A DNA stretch of 16,728 nt from an uncultured Gemmatimonadota bacterium. GTDB taxonomy: Bacteria; Gemmatimonadota; Gemmatimonadetes; Gemmatimonadales; Gemmatimonadaceae. This document shows, in pieces, positions 1 to 7,382 of the stretch. The stretch covers positions 1 through 16,728 of the forward strand of contig CAMLDY010000053.1 in NCBI GenBank assembly GCA_946478895.1, written 5' to 3'. The position numbers and the translations under genes are program-made. Every line of letters begins with the position of its first letter. Position 1 is the first letter of the stretch. The notes under the pieces are model-generated. The model did not search any database. It was not told the DNA's origin and saw nothing but the letters and a program-made list of their open reading frames with translations.

Positions 1-50
1 AAGTATCGCGATCAGTTAGGGGTGCTTTCAGCCAGGATGCGCAAGCGCGT

Positions 51-1070
51 ATGACGTCGGCTTCGCAGGCTGACGCGGCGCAACGCTTTCAGAGCGGCAG
101 TCCGCTTCAGCCCGCGACGAGCCGCCCCGACGTCAGCGTGCTGGTCCCGGCAAAAGACGAAGCGGAAAATCTTCCTCTGTTCATGGAGCAGGCGCGCGAA
201 GCGTTCGCGGCCAGCTCCCGGCAATACGAAGTCATCGTCGTCGACGACGGCTCGGTGGACGATTCATGGCCCGTGCTGCAGAGATTGGCCGCCGACTATC
301 CGTTTCTCAAACCGGTGCGCCACGGCGCGCGCCGCGGCATCGCCGATGCGCTGCGCACCGGTTACCTCCATTCGCGCGGTGGCGTCCTCGTGTTTTATCC
401 CGCCGACCTCCAGTACAAGCCGGAAGACATCCCGCGTCTCGTCGAGCCAATCCTGGATGGCAAATCGGACATCGTCACCGGCTACAAGGAAGGCCGCAAG
501 TACGAGAAGGCGTTCGTCTCGAACATCTACAACGGTCTAAGTCGCTCGTTGTTCAAGGTGAACGTCCGCGATCTGAATTCGGTGAAAGCGTATCGGCGGG
601 AAGTGATGGACAGCCTGCCCAACCGCCCCGACTGGCACCGCTACATGGTGGTGATGGCCGCGGCCCAGGGCTTTTCGGTCTCGGAGGTACCAGTGCCGCT
701 GCATCCGAGGAATGCGGGAAAATCCAAATTTGGAATCGGACGGATTCCGGTCGGCGTGCTCGACATGCTCGCCGTCTGGTTCGAGCTCCGCTTCGCGCGC
801 AAACCGCTGCTTTTGTTCGGGCTGCTCGGCGCCGTGCTGTTCATCATCGGCGTCATCGTCGGCATTGTCGCGATCCTGTGGCGGGTTATCGGCGGCGTCG
901 GCTTTCGTCCGCTGGTCAATCTGGTGGAGACCTGCGTCATAGTCGGCAGCATCTTTTTCGCGACGGGACTTCTCGGAGAGATGATCGCCGCCCAGCGCGC
1001 CGAATTGACCCAGCTGCGCTCCCAACTGGACGAGCTGTCACGGGAGCGTGACACGACCAGCGGAACCTGA
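51..1070 (+). CDS. Membrane-anchored family 2 glycosyltransferase (polyprenyl-phosphate glycosyltransferase-like)
   Basis: Probably moves a sugar from a nucleotide donor to a lipid phosphate at the inner face of the membrane, as DPM/ArnC/GtrB-like GT2 enzymes do. The GT2 core is residues 27-230: nucleotide-binding VVDDGS at 63-68, the acceptor-side motif PADLQ at 117-121, and GKSKFG at 223-228. Two hydrophobic helices follow (about 252-278 and 287-307), then a charged heptad-like tail (308-333), the usual architecture of membrane-anchored polyprenyl-P glycosyltransferases. Oddity: family members normally have DADLQ, with a metal-binding DxD; here the first Asp is Pro. The frame is open to the window edge upstream of ATG 51 and no strong Shine-Dalgarno sequence precedes it, so the true start may lie outside the window. 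First of a run of envelope-glycan genes; the next gene begins at or just after its stop. The sugar and lipid specificity cannot be read. Confidence 0.85.
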   Translation: MTSASQADAAQRFQSGSPLQPATSRPDVSVLVPAKDEAENLPLFMEQAREAFAASSRQYEVIVVDDGSVDDSWPVLQRLAADYPFLKPVRHGARRGIADALRTGYLHSRGGVLVFYPADLQYKPEDIPRLVEPILDGKSDIVTGYKEGRKYEKAFVSNIYNGLSRSLFKVNVRDLNSVKAYRREVMDSLPNRPDWHRYMVVMAAAQGFSVSEVPVPLHPRNAGKSKFGIGRIPVGVLDMLAVWFELRFARKPLLLFGLLGAVLFIIGVIVGIVAILWRVIGGVGFRPLVNLVETCVIVGSIFFATGLLGEMIAAQRAELTQLRSQLDELSRERDTTSGT

Positions 1071-1074
1071 TCGC

Positions 1075-2241
1075 GTGAACGTCTTGTTCCTCACGCACTC
1101 CTTCCCACGGTCGGAGGGCGACGCGGCGGGATCGTTCATTTTGCGCCTGGCGGTCGCGTTGCGTGGCGAGGACGTCAAAGTCCGGGTCGTCGCGCCGGCA
1201 GCGCAGGGTCTGGCGTCATCAGAAGAGATCGAGGGCATCACTGTCGATCGGTTTCGCTACGCGCCACGGCGGTACGAGCGCCTCGCCTACACCGGCAACA
1301 TGGCAAGCGATGTTGCCACTTCGTGGACGGCCAAGCTTGCCCTGGTCGGCTTCCTCGGCTCCGATTTCGTGCACGCGGTGCGCGCGCGCCGCAATTTCGA
1401 GCCAGAGGTAGTTCACGCGCACTGGTGGTTCCCCAACGGTGTCGTCGGCACGTGGGTCGGCGGTCTCGCACACGTTCCACTCGTTACCACGCTGCACGGC
1501 ACGGATGTGAGGCTCGCCCGGACCGTGGGTGTCGCCAAGCCGTTATTCACCCACGTGCTCAGACATTCCGCGGCAGTAACGACCGTGTCGCGCTGGCTCA
1601 AGGACGAAACGGAAGCGCTCGCGCCGGGCGTGCACCCGGAAGTGGCGCCGATGCCGGTCGCAACAGATTTGTTCGAGCCTTCCGACCGGCGCGACAATCG
1701 CACCCTCCTTTTCGTCGGCAGACTGAACCAGCAGAAAGGATTGCACCACCTCCTGCATGCGATGGCTGCAATGAAGACTGCCGCCGAGCTGGAAGTTGTT
1801 GGCGATGGGCCCGACCGCGAGGCGCTCAAGGCATTGGCAGGGCAGCTGGGCATCGCATCCCGGGTGCGCTGGTCAGGACAGCTGCCCCAGTCAGAGCTCG
1901 CGGCTTTGTATCAGCACGCCGCTGCCGTTGTATTGCCGTCGGTCGATGAAGGACTGGGACTCGTCGCCGTCGAGGCTCTCCTGTGTGAGACACCGGTCAT
2001 TGCGTTCGACTCGGGTGGACTTCGCGACGTGATCCACCACGAGAAAACCGGCCTGCTGGTCAAGCCCGGTGACAAGGACGCGCTCGCGCGGACACTCGAC
2101 GACCTACTCGCGCGCGACGGTCGCGGCATCGATCTGGGCAAGGCAGGCAGGCTCTACGCCCTCTCGACCTTCGCGCCGGAGTCCGCCGCCCGGCGATACG
2201 CAGAGATCTACCGACAGGTAATTGCCCGTAACGCGTCGTAA
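1075..2241 (+). CDS. GT4 (GT-B fold) glycosyltransferase
   Basis: Retaining GT-B glycosyltransferase that adds a sugar from a nucleotide donor to a cell-envelope glycan or lipid acceptor in the cytoplasm. The N-terminal acceptor domain opens with VLFLTHSFPR and carries HAHWWFPNG (115-122) and TTLHGTD (138-144). The C-terminal donor domain has FVGRLNQQKG (213-222), GDGP (243-246) and the family's E-x7-E pair (E292, E300) in DEGLGLVAVE, then SGGLRDVI. GTG 1075 is chosen because the protein then begins exactly at the conserved first strand, with GGAA at 1062-1065 as a ribosome site. An in-frame GTG at 1048 would overlap the previous gene by 23 bases but has GGGAG only one base upstream. Length of 388 residues is normal for the family. 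Donor and acceptor sugars are unknown. Confidence 0.88.
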   Translation: MNVLFLTHSFPRSEGDAAGSFILRLAVALRGEDVKVRVVAPAAQGLASSEEIEGITVDRFRYAPRRYERLAYTGNMASDVATSWTAKLALVGFLGSDFVHAVRARRNFEPEVVHAHWWFPNGVVGTWVGGLAHVPLVTTLHGTDVRLARTVGVAKPLFTHVLRHSAAVTTVSRWLKDETEALAPGVHPEVAPMPVATDLFEPSDRRDNRTLLFVGRLNQQKGLHHLLHAMAAMKTAAELEVVGDGPDREALKALAGQLGIASRVRWSGQLPQSELAALYQHAAAVVLPSVDEGLGLVAVEALLCETPVIAFDSGGLRDVIHHEKTGLLVKPGDKDALARTLDDLLARDGRGIDLGKAGRLYALSTFAPESAARRYAEIYRQVIARNAS

Positions 2242-3151
2242 CCTCTTCAGGGTCGCGCAATGGATCTTCGCTGCCGCGGTGTTGTTTTTCGCGGCGCGTT
2301 CCCTCGCTAGCCAGTGGGGAAACTTCGAGTCGCGATTCACGCACATTCAGTTCGGGTGGCGGTCGATCTCACTCGCGACGCTCGTAGTGCTCGTAACCTA
2401 CGCGTTACTCATAGAAGGGTGGCGACGCATTCTGATGGCATGGGACTCGACGCTGCCATTCAATGACGCCGCGCGCATCTGGTTCCTCTCCAACCTCGGC
2501 AAATACGTACCCGGAAATATCTGGTCGCTGACCGCGATGGGCGTGATGGCGCGACGGCGGGGTTTGTCCGCGCTTGCTGCCGCTGGATCCTCGGTGCTGA
2601 TGCAGACGGTCAGCCTCGCTACCGGAGCGGGGATCGTGATGGTGACGGGGGCGAAGTTGCTCGGCGAGCCGCTGCTCGTCGGCGCGGCGGCGGTGCTGTT
2701 GGTGGTTCTGCTGCTCCTCGCGCCGCGGTTCCTCCCGCCGCTTGCCGGGTGGGCCGGAAAATTGATCGCCAGGGAGATCCTTCCGCCGACGATTCCACGT
2801 ACCAGTGTGTGGACTGCCGCCGTTGCAAGCGCTCTCTCCTGGCTCTTCTACGGTGTCGCCTTCGAGCTTTTTGTGCGTGGCTTGCTCGGCACGGCGGCTG
2901 GCGAACTGTCCTCGTACATCGCAGTTTACACCGCCGCGTACCTCCTCGGTTTCATCTCACCAATCGCGCCCGCCGGTCTGGGCGTGAGAGAGCTGACACT
3001 CGCCGCATTCATGACCCAGCTCGGACTCGCCAACGAAGCCGACGCGGCGCTCGTCGCCATCGCCGCGCGGCTTTGGCTGACGATCGTCGAGCTCGTGCCG
3101 AGTGGGTTGTATATTGCCGCGGGCGCAACCAGAAAGTCCTTACCACACTGA
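2222..3151 (+). CDS. Flippase-like integral membrane protein, LPG-synthase TM (UPF0104) family
   Basis: Polytopic inner-membrane protein of the family named after the N-terminal half of lysylphosphatidylglycerol synthase (MprF); members are thought to translocate or bind lipids, and many sit among glycosyltransferase genes. Roughly eight hydrophobic segments span the 309 residues, the first at about 13-29. Family signatures visible are SNLGKYVPGNIW (90-101) and PIAPAGLGVRELTL (247-260). The aminoacyltransferase domain of full-length MprF is absent, so it is the membrane module alone. The start is a TTG overlapping the GT4 gene by 20 bases with AGG close upstream (2216-2218); a GTG at 2279 would remove the first helix and is less likely. 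It lies between two glycosyltransferase genes and YfhO, which suggests movement of a lipid-linked intermediate across the membrane; that role is inference. Confidence 0.82.
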   Translation: MPVTRRNLFRVAQWIFAAAVLFFAARSLASQWGNFESRFTHIQFGWRSISLATLVVLVTYALLIEGWRRILMAWDSTLPFNDAARIWFLSNLGKYVPGNIWSLTAMGVMARRRGLSALAAAGSSVLMQTVSLATGAGIVMVTGAKLLGEPLLVGAAAVLLVVLLLLAPRFLPPLAGWAGKLIAREILPPTIPRTSVWTAAVASALSWLFYGVAFELFVRGLLGTAAGELSSYIAVYTAAYLLGFISPIAPAGLGVRELTLAAFMTQLGLANEADAALVAIAARLWLTIVELVPSGLYIAAGATRKSLPH

Positions 3152-3157
3152 AGAGAC

Positions 3158-5581
3158 ATGGCCAGGCAGCGCGAGAGAACTCCCATCCGTACGACAGCTA
3201 CATCTGCACCGACTCCCGCGGCGCTTCCGGCGCCGCGCTTCGCGTCCGCGTGGGCCGCGCTCGTGTACGCGGTCGCGACCTTGTCGCTCGCCTATCCCGC
3301 GCTCGCGGGGAGGTTCCTCGTCAATCCGCACAGCGATCAGTACATCGCCGGGTTTGCCTTCAGGGATTTTGCCGCCGCAACTTTGCGCGCGACCGGACAT
3401 TTCCCGCTCTGGAATCCATACTTGTTCGGCGGCATGCCGTACGTAGCGGCAATGCATGGGGACATTTTCTATCCGACGTTCCTGCTGCGGATGATCATGC
3501 CCACCGATGTGGCGATGACGTGGGGGTTCATCATTCACATCTTCCTCGCCGGCTTTTTCACCTACGTTTTCCTGCGCGGCCTCGGCTACGGGTTTTTCGG
3601 GTCGGTGGTCGGCGGGCTCGCCTACATGATGAGCGGCCAGATCGCGTCGTCGGTTTCGCCCGGCCACGACGGGAAGCTGTTCGTCAGCGCACTCTTTCCC
3701 CTCGGACTCTGGATGCTCCATCGGGGCATCAGAGAAGGGAAGAACTGGAGCTGGGGCGCCTTTGCGCTGATAGTCGGACTGTGCGTGCTCAGTCCGCATC
3801 CGCAGCTCCTGCAGTACATGCTCCTCACCTCGGGTGCGTACGCGCTGTTCCTCGCATTCGCGACGCTAGAGGGCGGGCGACTCCCGCGCGACGTCGCAAT
3901 CCGTCGTCTCGGGGCAGCGCTCATCGCGGTGTTGATCGGCTTGGCAATCGGGGCAGTGCAGTACCTCCCGGTGCGCGAATACGTGAAATGGTCGCCCCGC
4001 GCCGGCGGCCTCGCCGATTATGCGGCGGCGACCTCGTACGCGTGGCCTCCCGAGGAATTGCTCAACGCTTATTTGCCCCAGTTCTCCGGCATGCTCGACA
4101 ATTACTGGGGCCGGAATTTCATCCACCTCCACAGCGACTACGTCGGAGTGGTGGTGCTCATTCTGGCGGGGGCGGCCTTTCTCGGGCTGCGCGCCGATCC
4201 GCGCCGCAAACAGATCATCTTCTGGACCTCGGCGCTCATCATCTCCGTCCTGTGGTCACTCGGCAGCGCGACGCCGTTTTATCACATTCCATACGCGTTG
4301 ATTCCCGGCACGAAGTACTTCCGCGCCCCGGCCACAATCTTCTTCGTCGGCACCCTGGCGATCGGACTCCTCGCGTGCGCTGGAACAGAGCGATTCCTGC
4401 AGCTGCGAGTCAGTCGTAAATACATGGTCGGGTGGTTGATCGCGGGCGGCGTAATCGCAGTCCTTGCGTCGGTCGGCGCACTCAACAGCATCGCTGAATC
4501 ATTTGCCGATCCGCGCGCGCTCGACCGCGTGCAGGCGAATCGCGGAGCGCTGTTTCTGGGTGCGTGGCGTTCGTTCGCGTTTGTAGTGATGATGTTCGCC
4601 GTGTGGTACGCCTTCACCCGCAACACACTGAGCATCCGTGTCGCCGCGTGGGCGCTCGCGTTCCTGATGGCGATCGATCTCTGGTCGATCGAGCGACTCT
4701 ACTGGATGTTCTCGGCGCCGGCGAAAACTATTTACGCGTCGGATGCGATCGTCGATATCCTCAAGCGCGAGCCCCAACCCACCAGGGTGCTGGCGTTTCC
4801 CGTTCGGCAGACGCGAGGACCTGACGCCTTCCTGGGGGGCGACGCCCTAATGTCCCACGGTATCCGACAGGTGCTCGGCTACCACGGAAATCAGATCGGC
4901 CGCTACAACGAGCTAGTCGGCGCGAATTCGGACGACAACAGGCTGTTCACGGCAAACGTGCTCGCCCTGACCAATACCGGCTACTTTCTAACCAATATCT
5001 CCGAACTGCCGTTCATCGGAAACACGACAATGGTGAAGGGCCCTGTCGTCAACGCTGCCGGAGACACGACCTATCTCTACCGAGTCAATCGCAACAACCC
5101 GTACTCGTGGGTGACTCCGGTGGCAGTGAAGGCACCCGACGATCAGGTACTCGCCACGGTTCTCAACCCGAGATTTGACGTGAGGCGCGCGGCACTTTTC
5201 GACCCCTCGGCGGAGGTCGCCAGTGCGGGGGCGATCCAGTCCTTGCCGGCACCACTGTCGATCGCGACCTCCGTCAGGAGCTATGCACCGGGAAGCGTGA
5301 AGATCGATCTCAGCGCGCCCGCGCCGGCGGGTTCATCGCTAATCGTGTCCGAGAACTACTATCCGGGATGGGTCGCCTCGGTCGACGGGAAGCCGGGCAG
5401 GATTGGCCGCGCCGACTACTCTCTGATTGGTGTCGAGCTACCGGAAGGCGCCCGCACGGTCGAGCTTAACTTTACGAGCCCCTCATATCAGCGCGGCAAA
5501 GTGGTGACCTGGATCGCCATCCTGCTTGGTTTGGTAGTACTGGGCGGGGGGGCGTGGAGCGACCGGAGACGCCTTGCCTGA
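3158..5581 (+). CDS. YfhO-family multi-pass membrane protein (GT-C-like glycosyltransferase candidate)
   Basis: Large integral membrane protein of the YfhO family, 807 residues. Characterised Gram-positive relatives are needed to glycosylate teichoic acids and resemble GT-C enzymes using polyprenyl-phosphate sugars. After a positively charged, Pro/Ala-rich start, a first helix (about 31-50) is followed by an outside loop with SDQY (D60), WNPYLFGGMP (85-94) and SPGHDGK (167-173), all typical of YfhO; D60 is placed like the loop-1 acidic residue of GT-C enzymes. About a dozen helices run to residue 510, then a soluble C-terminal part with the beta-rich YYPGW module (near 725-770) and a final helix (about 783-800). 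ATG 3158 lies six bases after the previous stop, with GAAGAG as a weak ribosome site. The next gene encodes a polyprenol-P-mannose synthase-like enzyme, a plausible donor supplier (inference). Confidence 0.88.
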   Translation: MARQRERTPIRTTATSAPTPAALPAPRFASAWAALVYAVATLSLAYPALAGRFLVNPHSDQYIAGFAFRDFAAATLRATGHFPLWNPYLFGGMPYVAAMHGDIFYPTFLLRMIMPTDVAMTWGFIIHIFLAGFFTYVFLRGLGYGFFGSVVGGLAYMMSGQIASSVSPGHDGKLFVSALFPLGLWMLHRGIREGKNWSWGAFALIVGLCVLSPHPQLLQYMLLTSGAYALFLAFATLEGGRLPRDVAIRRLGAALIAVLIGLAIGAVQYLPVREYVKWSPRAGGLADYAAATSYAWPPEELLNAYLPQFSGMLDNYWGRNFIHLHSDYVGVVVLILAGAAFLGLRADPRRKQIIFWTSALIISVLWSLGSATPFYHIPYALIPGTKYFRAPATIFFVGTLAIGLLACAGTERFLQLRVSRKYMVGWLIAGGVIAVLASVGALNSIAESFADPRALDRVQANRGALFLGAWRSFAFVVMMFAVWYAFTRNTLSIRVAAWALAFLMAIDLWSIERLYWMFSAPAKTIYASDAIVDILKREPQPTRVLAFPVRQTRGPDAFLGGDALMSHGIRQVLGYHGNQIGRYNELVGANSDDNRLFTANVLALTNTGYFLTNISELPFIGNTTMVKGPVVNAAGDTTYLYRVNRNNPYSWVTPVAVKAPDDQVLATVLNPRFDVRRAALFDPSAEVASAGAIQSLPAPLSIATSVRSYAPGSVKIDLSAPAPAGSSLIVSENYYPGWVASVDGKPGRIGRADYSLIGVELPEGARTVELNFTSPSYQRGKVVTWIAILLGLVVLGGGAWSDRRRLA
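5565..5568 (+). promoter_or_regulatory. Shine-Dalgarno deciding the TTG start of the Dol-P-Man synthase-like gene
   Basis: GGAG inside the end of the YfhO gene, five bases before TTG 5574. It supports a TTG start overlapping the YfhO stop by 8 bases and hence translational coupling. Confidence 0.6.
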
Positions 5582-6296
5582 TCGCGCCCTCGTAATCGTT
5601 CCTACCTACAATGAGCGCTTCAACATTGCCCGCCTCATCCCGGCGATCCTCGCCCAGGATCCGTCGCTCGAGGTGCTGGTGGTGGACGACGCGTCCCCGG
5701 ACGGAACCGGCGAAGTCGTCGACGGCATAGCTGCAAATAACAGCCGGGTTAACATCATCCACCGGTCGGGGAAGCTGGGGCTGGGAACGGCCTACATCGC
5801 CGGGTTTCGCTGGGCGCTCGAGCGGCGGTACGACCTCATTTTCGAGATGGACGCCGACTTCTCCCATAATCCGGAGCGGCTGCCGGAGTTCCTGGCGATG
5901 ATCAAGGAAGCGGACGTCGTCCTCGGATCCCGCTACCAGAACGGACATGTGAATGTCGTCAACTGGCCGATGAGCCGGCTTTTTCTGAGCTACGCGGCGA
6001 ACATCTACGCGCGGGCTGTGACCGGCCTGCCGATCTTCGACACCACCGGCGGGTTCAAGTGCTTCCGTCGGAATGTACTTGAATCGATCGATCTAAGCTC
6101 CGTCAAATCCAATGGTTATGCCTTCCAGATTGAGATGTCTTATCGTGCCTGGAAGCGTGGGTTCCGGCTCGTCGAAATCCCTATCATCTTCGTCGACCGC
6201 ACCGAGGGCGTGAGTAAGATGTCAAAAAAGATCGTCCGCGAGGCGATCTGGATGGTCTGGCGTCTGCGCTGGTGGAGCCTGACCGGGAGGATCTGA
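5574..6296 (+). CDS. Polyprenol monophosphomannose synthase-like GT2 (DPM1 type)
   Basis: Soluble or peripheral GT2 enzyme expected to make polyprenyl-phosphate mannose (or a related hexose) from the nucleotide sugar and a polyprenyl phosphate on the cytoplasmic face. The 240 residues match the catalytic domain of DPM1/Ppm1: IVPTYNE (8-14), VVDDASPDGTG (36-46), the metal-binding MDADFSH (92-98), DTTGGFKCF (156-164), and the C-terminal EGVSKMSKKIVREA (211-224). No transmembrane helices, as in the single-domain DPM1 form. TTG start with GGAG at good spacing; it overlaps YfhO by 8 bases and dapF follows by a TGATG overlap. It would supply the lipid-linked sugar donor used outside the cell by a GT-C-like enzyme, YfhO being the candidate neighbour. 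Specificity for mannose is inferred from family resemblance only. Confidence 0.87.
   Translation: MPDRALVIVPTYNERFNIARLIPAILAQDPSLEVLVVDDASPDGTGEVVDGIAANNSRVNIIHRSGKLGLGTAYIAGFRWALERRYDLIFEMDADFSHNPERLPEFLAMIKEADVVLGSRYQNGHVNVVNWPMSRLFLSYAANIYARAVTGLPIFDTTGGFKCFRRNVLESIDLSSVKSNGYAFQIEMSYRAWKRGFRLVEIPIIFVDRTEGVSKMSKKIVREAIWMVWRLRWWSLTGRI
6285..6290 (+). promoter_or_regulatory. Strong Shine-Dalgarno fixing the dapF start
   Basis: GGGAGG five bases before ATG 6296, within the end of the upstream gene. It favours ATG 6296 over the in-frame GTG at 6272. Confidence 0.75.
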
Positions 6297-7126
6297 TGGC
6301 GGGTCAGGCCGAGGGCCAGCGGTTTTACAAGATGACGGGGTCGGGCAACGACTTTGTCGTGTTCGACTCGACGGCGAGCGACGCGCGGCACCTCGAGAAC
6401 GTCGACGCTATCCGGTCGATGTCGGCTCGCGGGACTGGGATTGGGGCGGACGGGGTGGTATTCGTCGAAAAGGCCGGCGAAGGCGACGTCCGCATGCGCT
6501 ACTATAACAGCGATGGGTCGGAGGCCGCCCTCTGCGGTAACGCCAGCCTCTGCAGCACCCGGCTCGCCGTGCAGCTAGGTCTCGCCCGGGCGACCGGGTT
6601 CACTCTTCATACGGCCGCCGGCGCGCTCAAGGCCAGAATCCGAAAAGGCCTGCCCGAAGTCGATCTCGAGCCCGTACGTGAGGTGCGGCCGGACGCCAGC
6701 AACCTGGGAATCCGACCCGGAGAGCGTCGGCTTGCCTATGCGCTGGTTGGAGTGCCTCATGTCGTCGTCGATATTGCCGACATCGAGGCCGCCGATGTCT
6801 CAGGCCGCGGATCCGAGCTCAGGCACCACCCCAAGCTCCGCGATGGCGCCAACGTCAATTTCGTCTCCCGGCGACCTGACGGCTCCTTTGCCTATCGGAC
6901 CTACGAAAGGGGAGTAGAGAACGAAACCCTGGCCTGCGGCACCGGCGCCGTGGCAACCGCGATCGCGCTTACCGACTGGGGCGAATCCGGCACTGAGACC
7001 ACCCTCTGGACGCGATCCTCCTTGCCGCTGACGGTGACCCTCAAGCGAGTGGGTGACACCTGGCTGCCATCGCTCCGTGGCGAAGGTCGGATCGTTTTCG
7101 AGGGTGTTCTGCGCGAGATCGAGTGA
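6296..7126 (+). CDS. dapF: Diaminopimelate epimerase
   Basis: Interconverts LL- and meso-diaminopimelate with two cysteines as acid/base pair, giving meso-DAP for peptidoglycan and lysine. At 276 residues it has family length. Seen: MTGSGNDF (13-20), GIGADG (48-53), first catalytic Cys C80 in LCGN, ERGVENETLACGTG with second Cys C214, and the GANVNFV segment (184-190). Deviation: the usual CGNGARC segment after the first Cys reads CGNASLC here, so the Gly-Ala-Arg part is altered while the catalytic Cys stays. The start is ATG 6296, sharing one base with the preceding stop (TGATG) and preceded by GGGAGG at ideal spacing. Last gene of the plus-strand operon; its link with the envelope glycan genes may reflect shared demand for cell-wall synthesis (inference). 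Confidence 0.95.
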   Translation: MAGQAEGQRFYKMTGSGNDFVVFDSTASDARHLENVDAIRSMSARGTGIGADGVVFVEKAGEGDVRMRYYNSDGSEAALCGNASLCSTRLAVQLGLARATGFTLHTAAGALKARIRKGLPEVDLEPVREVRPDASNLGIRPGERRLAYALVGVPHVVVDIADIEAADVSGRGSELRHHPKLRDGANVNFVSRRPDGSFAYRTYERGVENETLACGTGAVATAIALTDWGESGTETTLWTRSSLPLTVTLKRVGDTWLPSLRGEGRIVFEGVLREIE

Positions 7127-7191
7127 CAGACTGTCGCTGCACGGTCCAGCTGGTGTTCTTGGCAGCCCAGCTCAACCATTTTATCAAATCC

Positions 7192-7227
7192 GTCCCGTAA
7201 GACCGCCCGCAGAAGGGCGTTCGGGAC
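7192..7227 (+). terminator. Two-part hairpin behind dapF, possible end of the plus-strand transcript
   Basis: GTCCCG (7192-7197) pairs with CGGGAC (7222-7227), and inside it CGCCC (7204-7208) pairs with GGGCG (7215-7219) around a six-base loop. It lies 65 bases after the dapF stop. No T tract follows, so it is not a classic intrinsic terminator; it may protect the 3' end or assist factor-dependent termination. Confidence 0.35.
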
Positions 7228-7241
7228 AGGCCGGGTGGATA

Positions 7242-7257
7242 GTGGAGACTTCTCCAC
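7242..7257. repeat. Inverted repeat A (7-bp arms)
   Basis: GTGGAGA (7242-7248), two-base spacer, TCTCCAC (7251-7257): perfect arms. Its right arm is part of the DnaA-box-like 9-mer TTCTCCACA (7250-7258). Confidence 0.6.
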
Positions 7258-7261
7258 AATT

Positions 7262-7278
7262 AACCACAGGGTGTGGTT
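7262..7278. repeat. Inverted repeat B (7-bp arms), abutting the dif-like site
   Basis: AACCACA (7262-7268), spacer GGG, TGTGGTT (7272-7278): perfect arms, extendable to nine with one mismatch. The right arm overlaps the first four bases of the dif-like site. The left arm lies in TTAACCACA, one mismatch from the DnaA box TTATCCACA. Confidence 0.6.
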
Positions 7279-7302
7279 TACATAATCTATCTTATACGCA
7301 TA
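7275..7302 (-). other. dif: Candidate dif site (XerC/XerD recombination, chromosome dimer resolution)
   Basis: Read on the minus strand it is an 11-bp XerC-type arm TATGCGTATAA (7302-7292), a 6-bp centre GATAGA, and an 11-bp XerD-type arm TTATGTAAACC (7285-7275). Compared with remembered reference sites: E. coli dif arms GGTGCGCATAA and TTATGTTAAAT match at 8/11 and 8/11; the B. subtilis XerD arm TTATGTAAACT matches at 10/11. The arm-centre-arm layout of 11-6-11 and the inward ATAA/TTAT symmetry are both right. Location agrees: it sits exactly where gene orientation flips to convergent, as expected at a replication terminus. Family knowledge: XerC and XerD cut at the borders of the 6-bp centre, activated by FtsK. 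A plain AT-rich chance match remains possible. Confidence 0.72.
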
Positions 7303-7382
7303 TAGTGCAGAGCGCATGGCAGCGCCTGACGACGCCCCCTGCTGGCCCTGCCTGGTACTTGAAACTCCACGAAACACCCAAC

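Noticed and set aside
2749..4419. Long plus-strand open frame of 556 codons
   Set aside because: Arg-rich shadow of the flippase-like and YfhO genes in another frame; both real genes have clear family motifs.
7234..7305. Replication origin (DnaA-box-like repeats next to an AT-rich stretch)
   Set aside because: Genes converge here instead of diverging, no dnaA, dnaN or parAB is near, and the AT-rich part fits dif better. Kept only as an odd motif cluster.
7277..7306. Plus-strand promoter TTTACA, 18 bases, TATAGT
   Set aside because: It falls almost entirely within the dif-like site, whose AT-rich arms explain both hexamers, and no gene follows on the plus strand.
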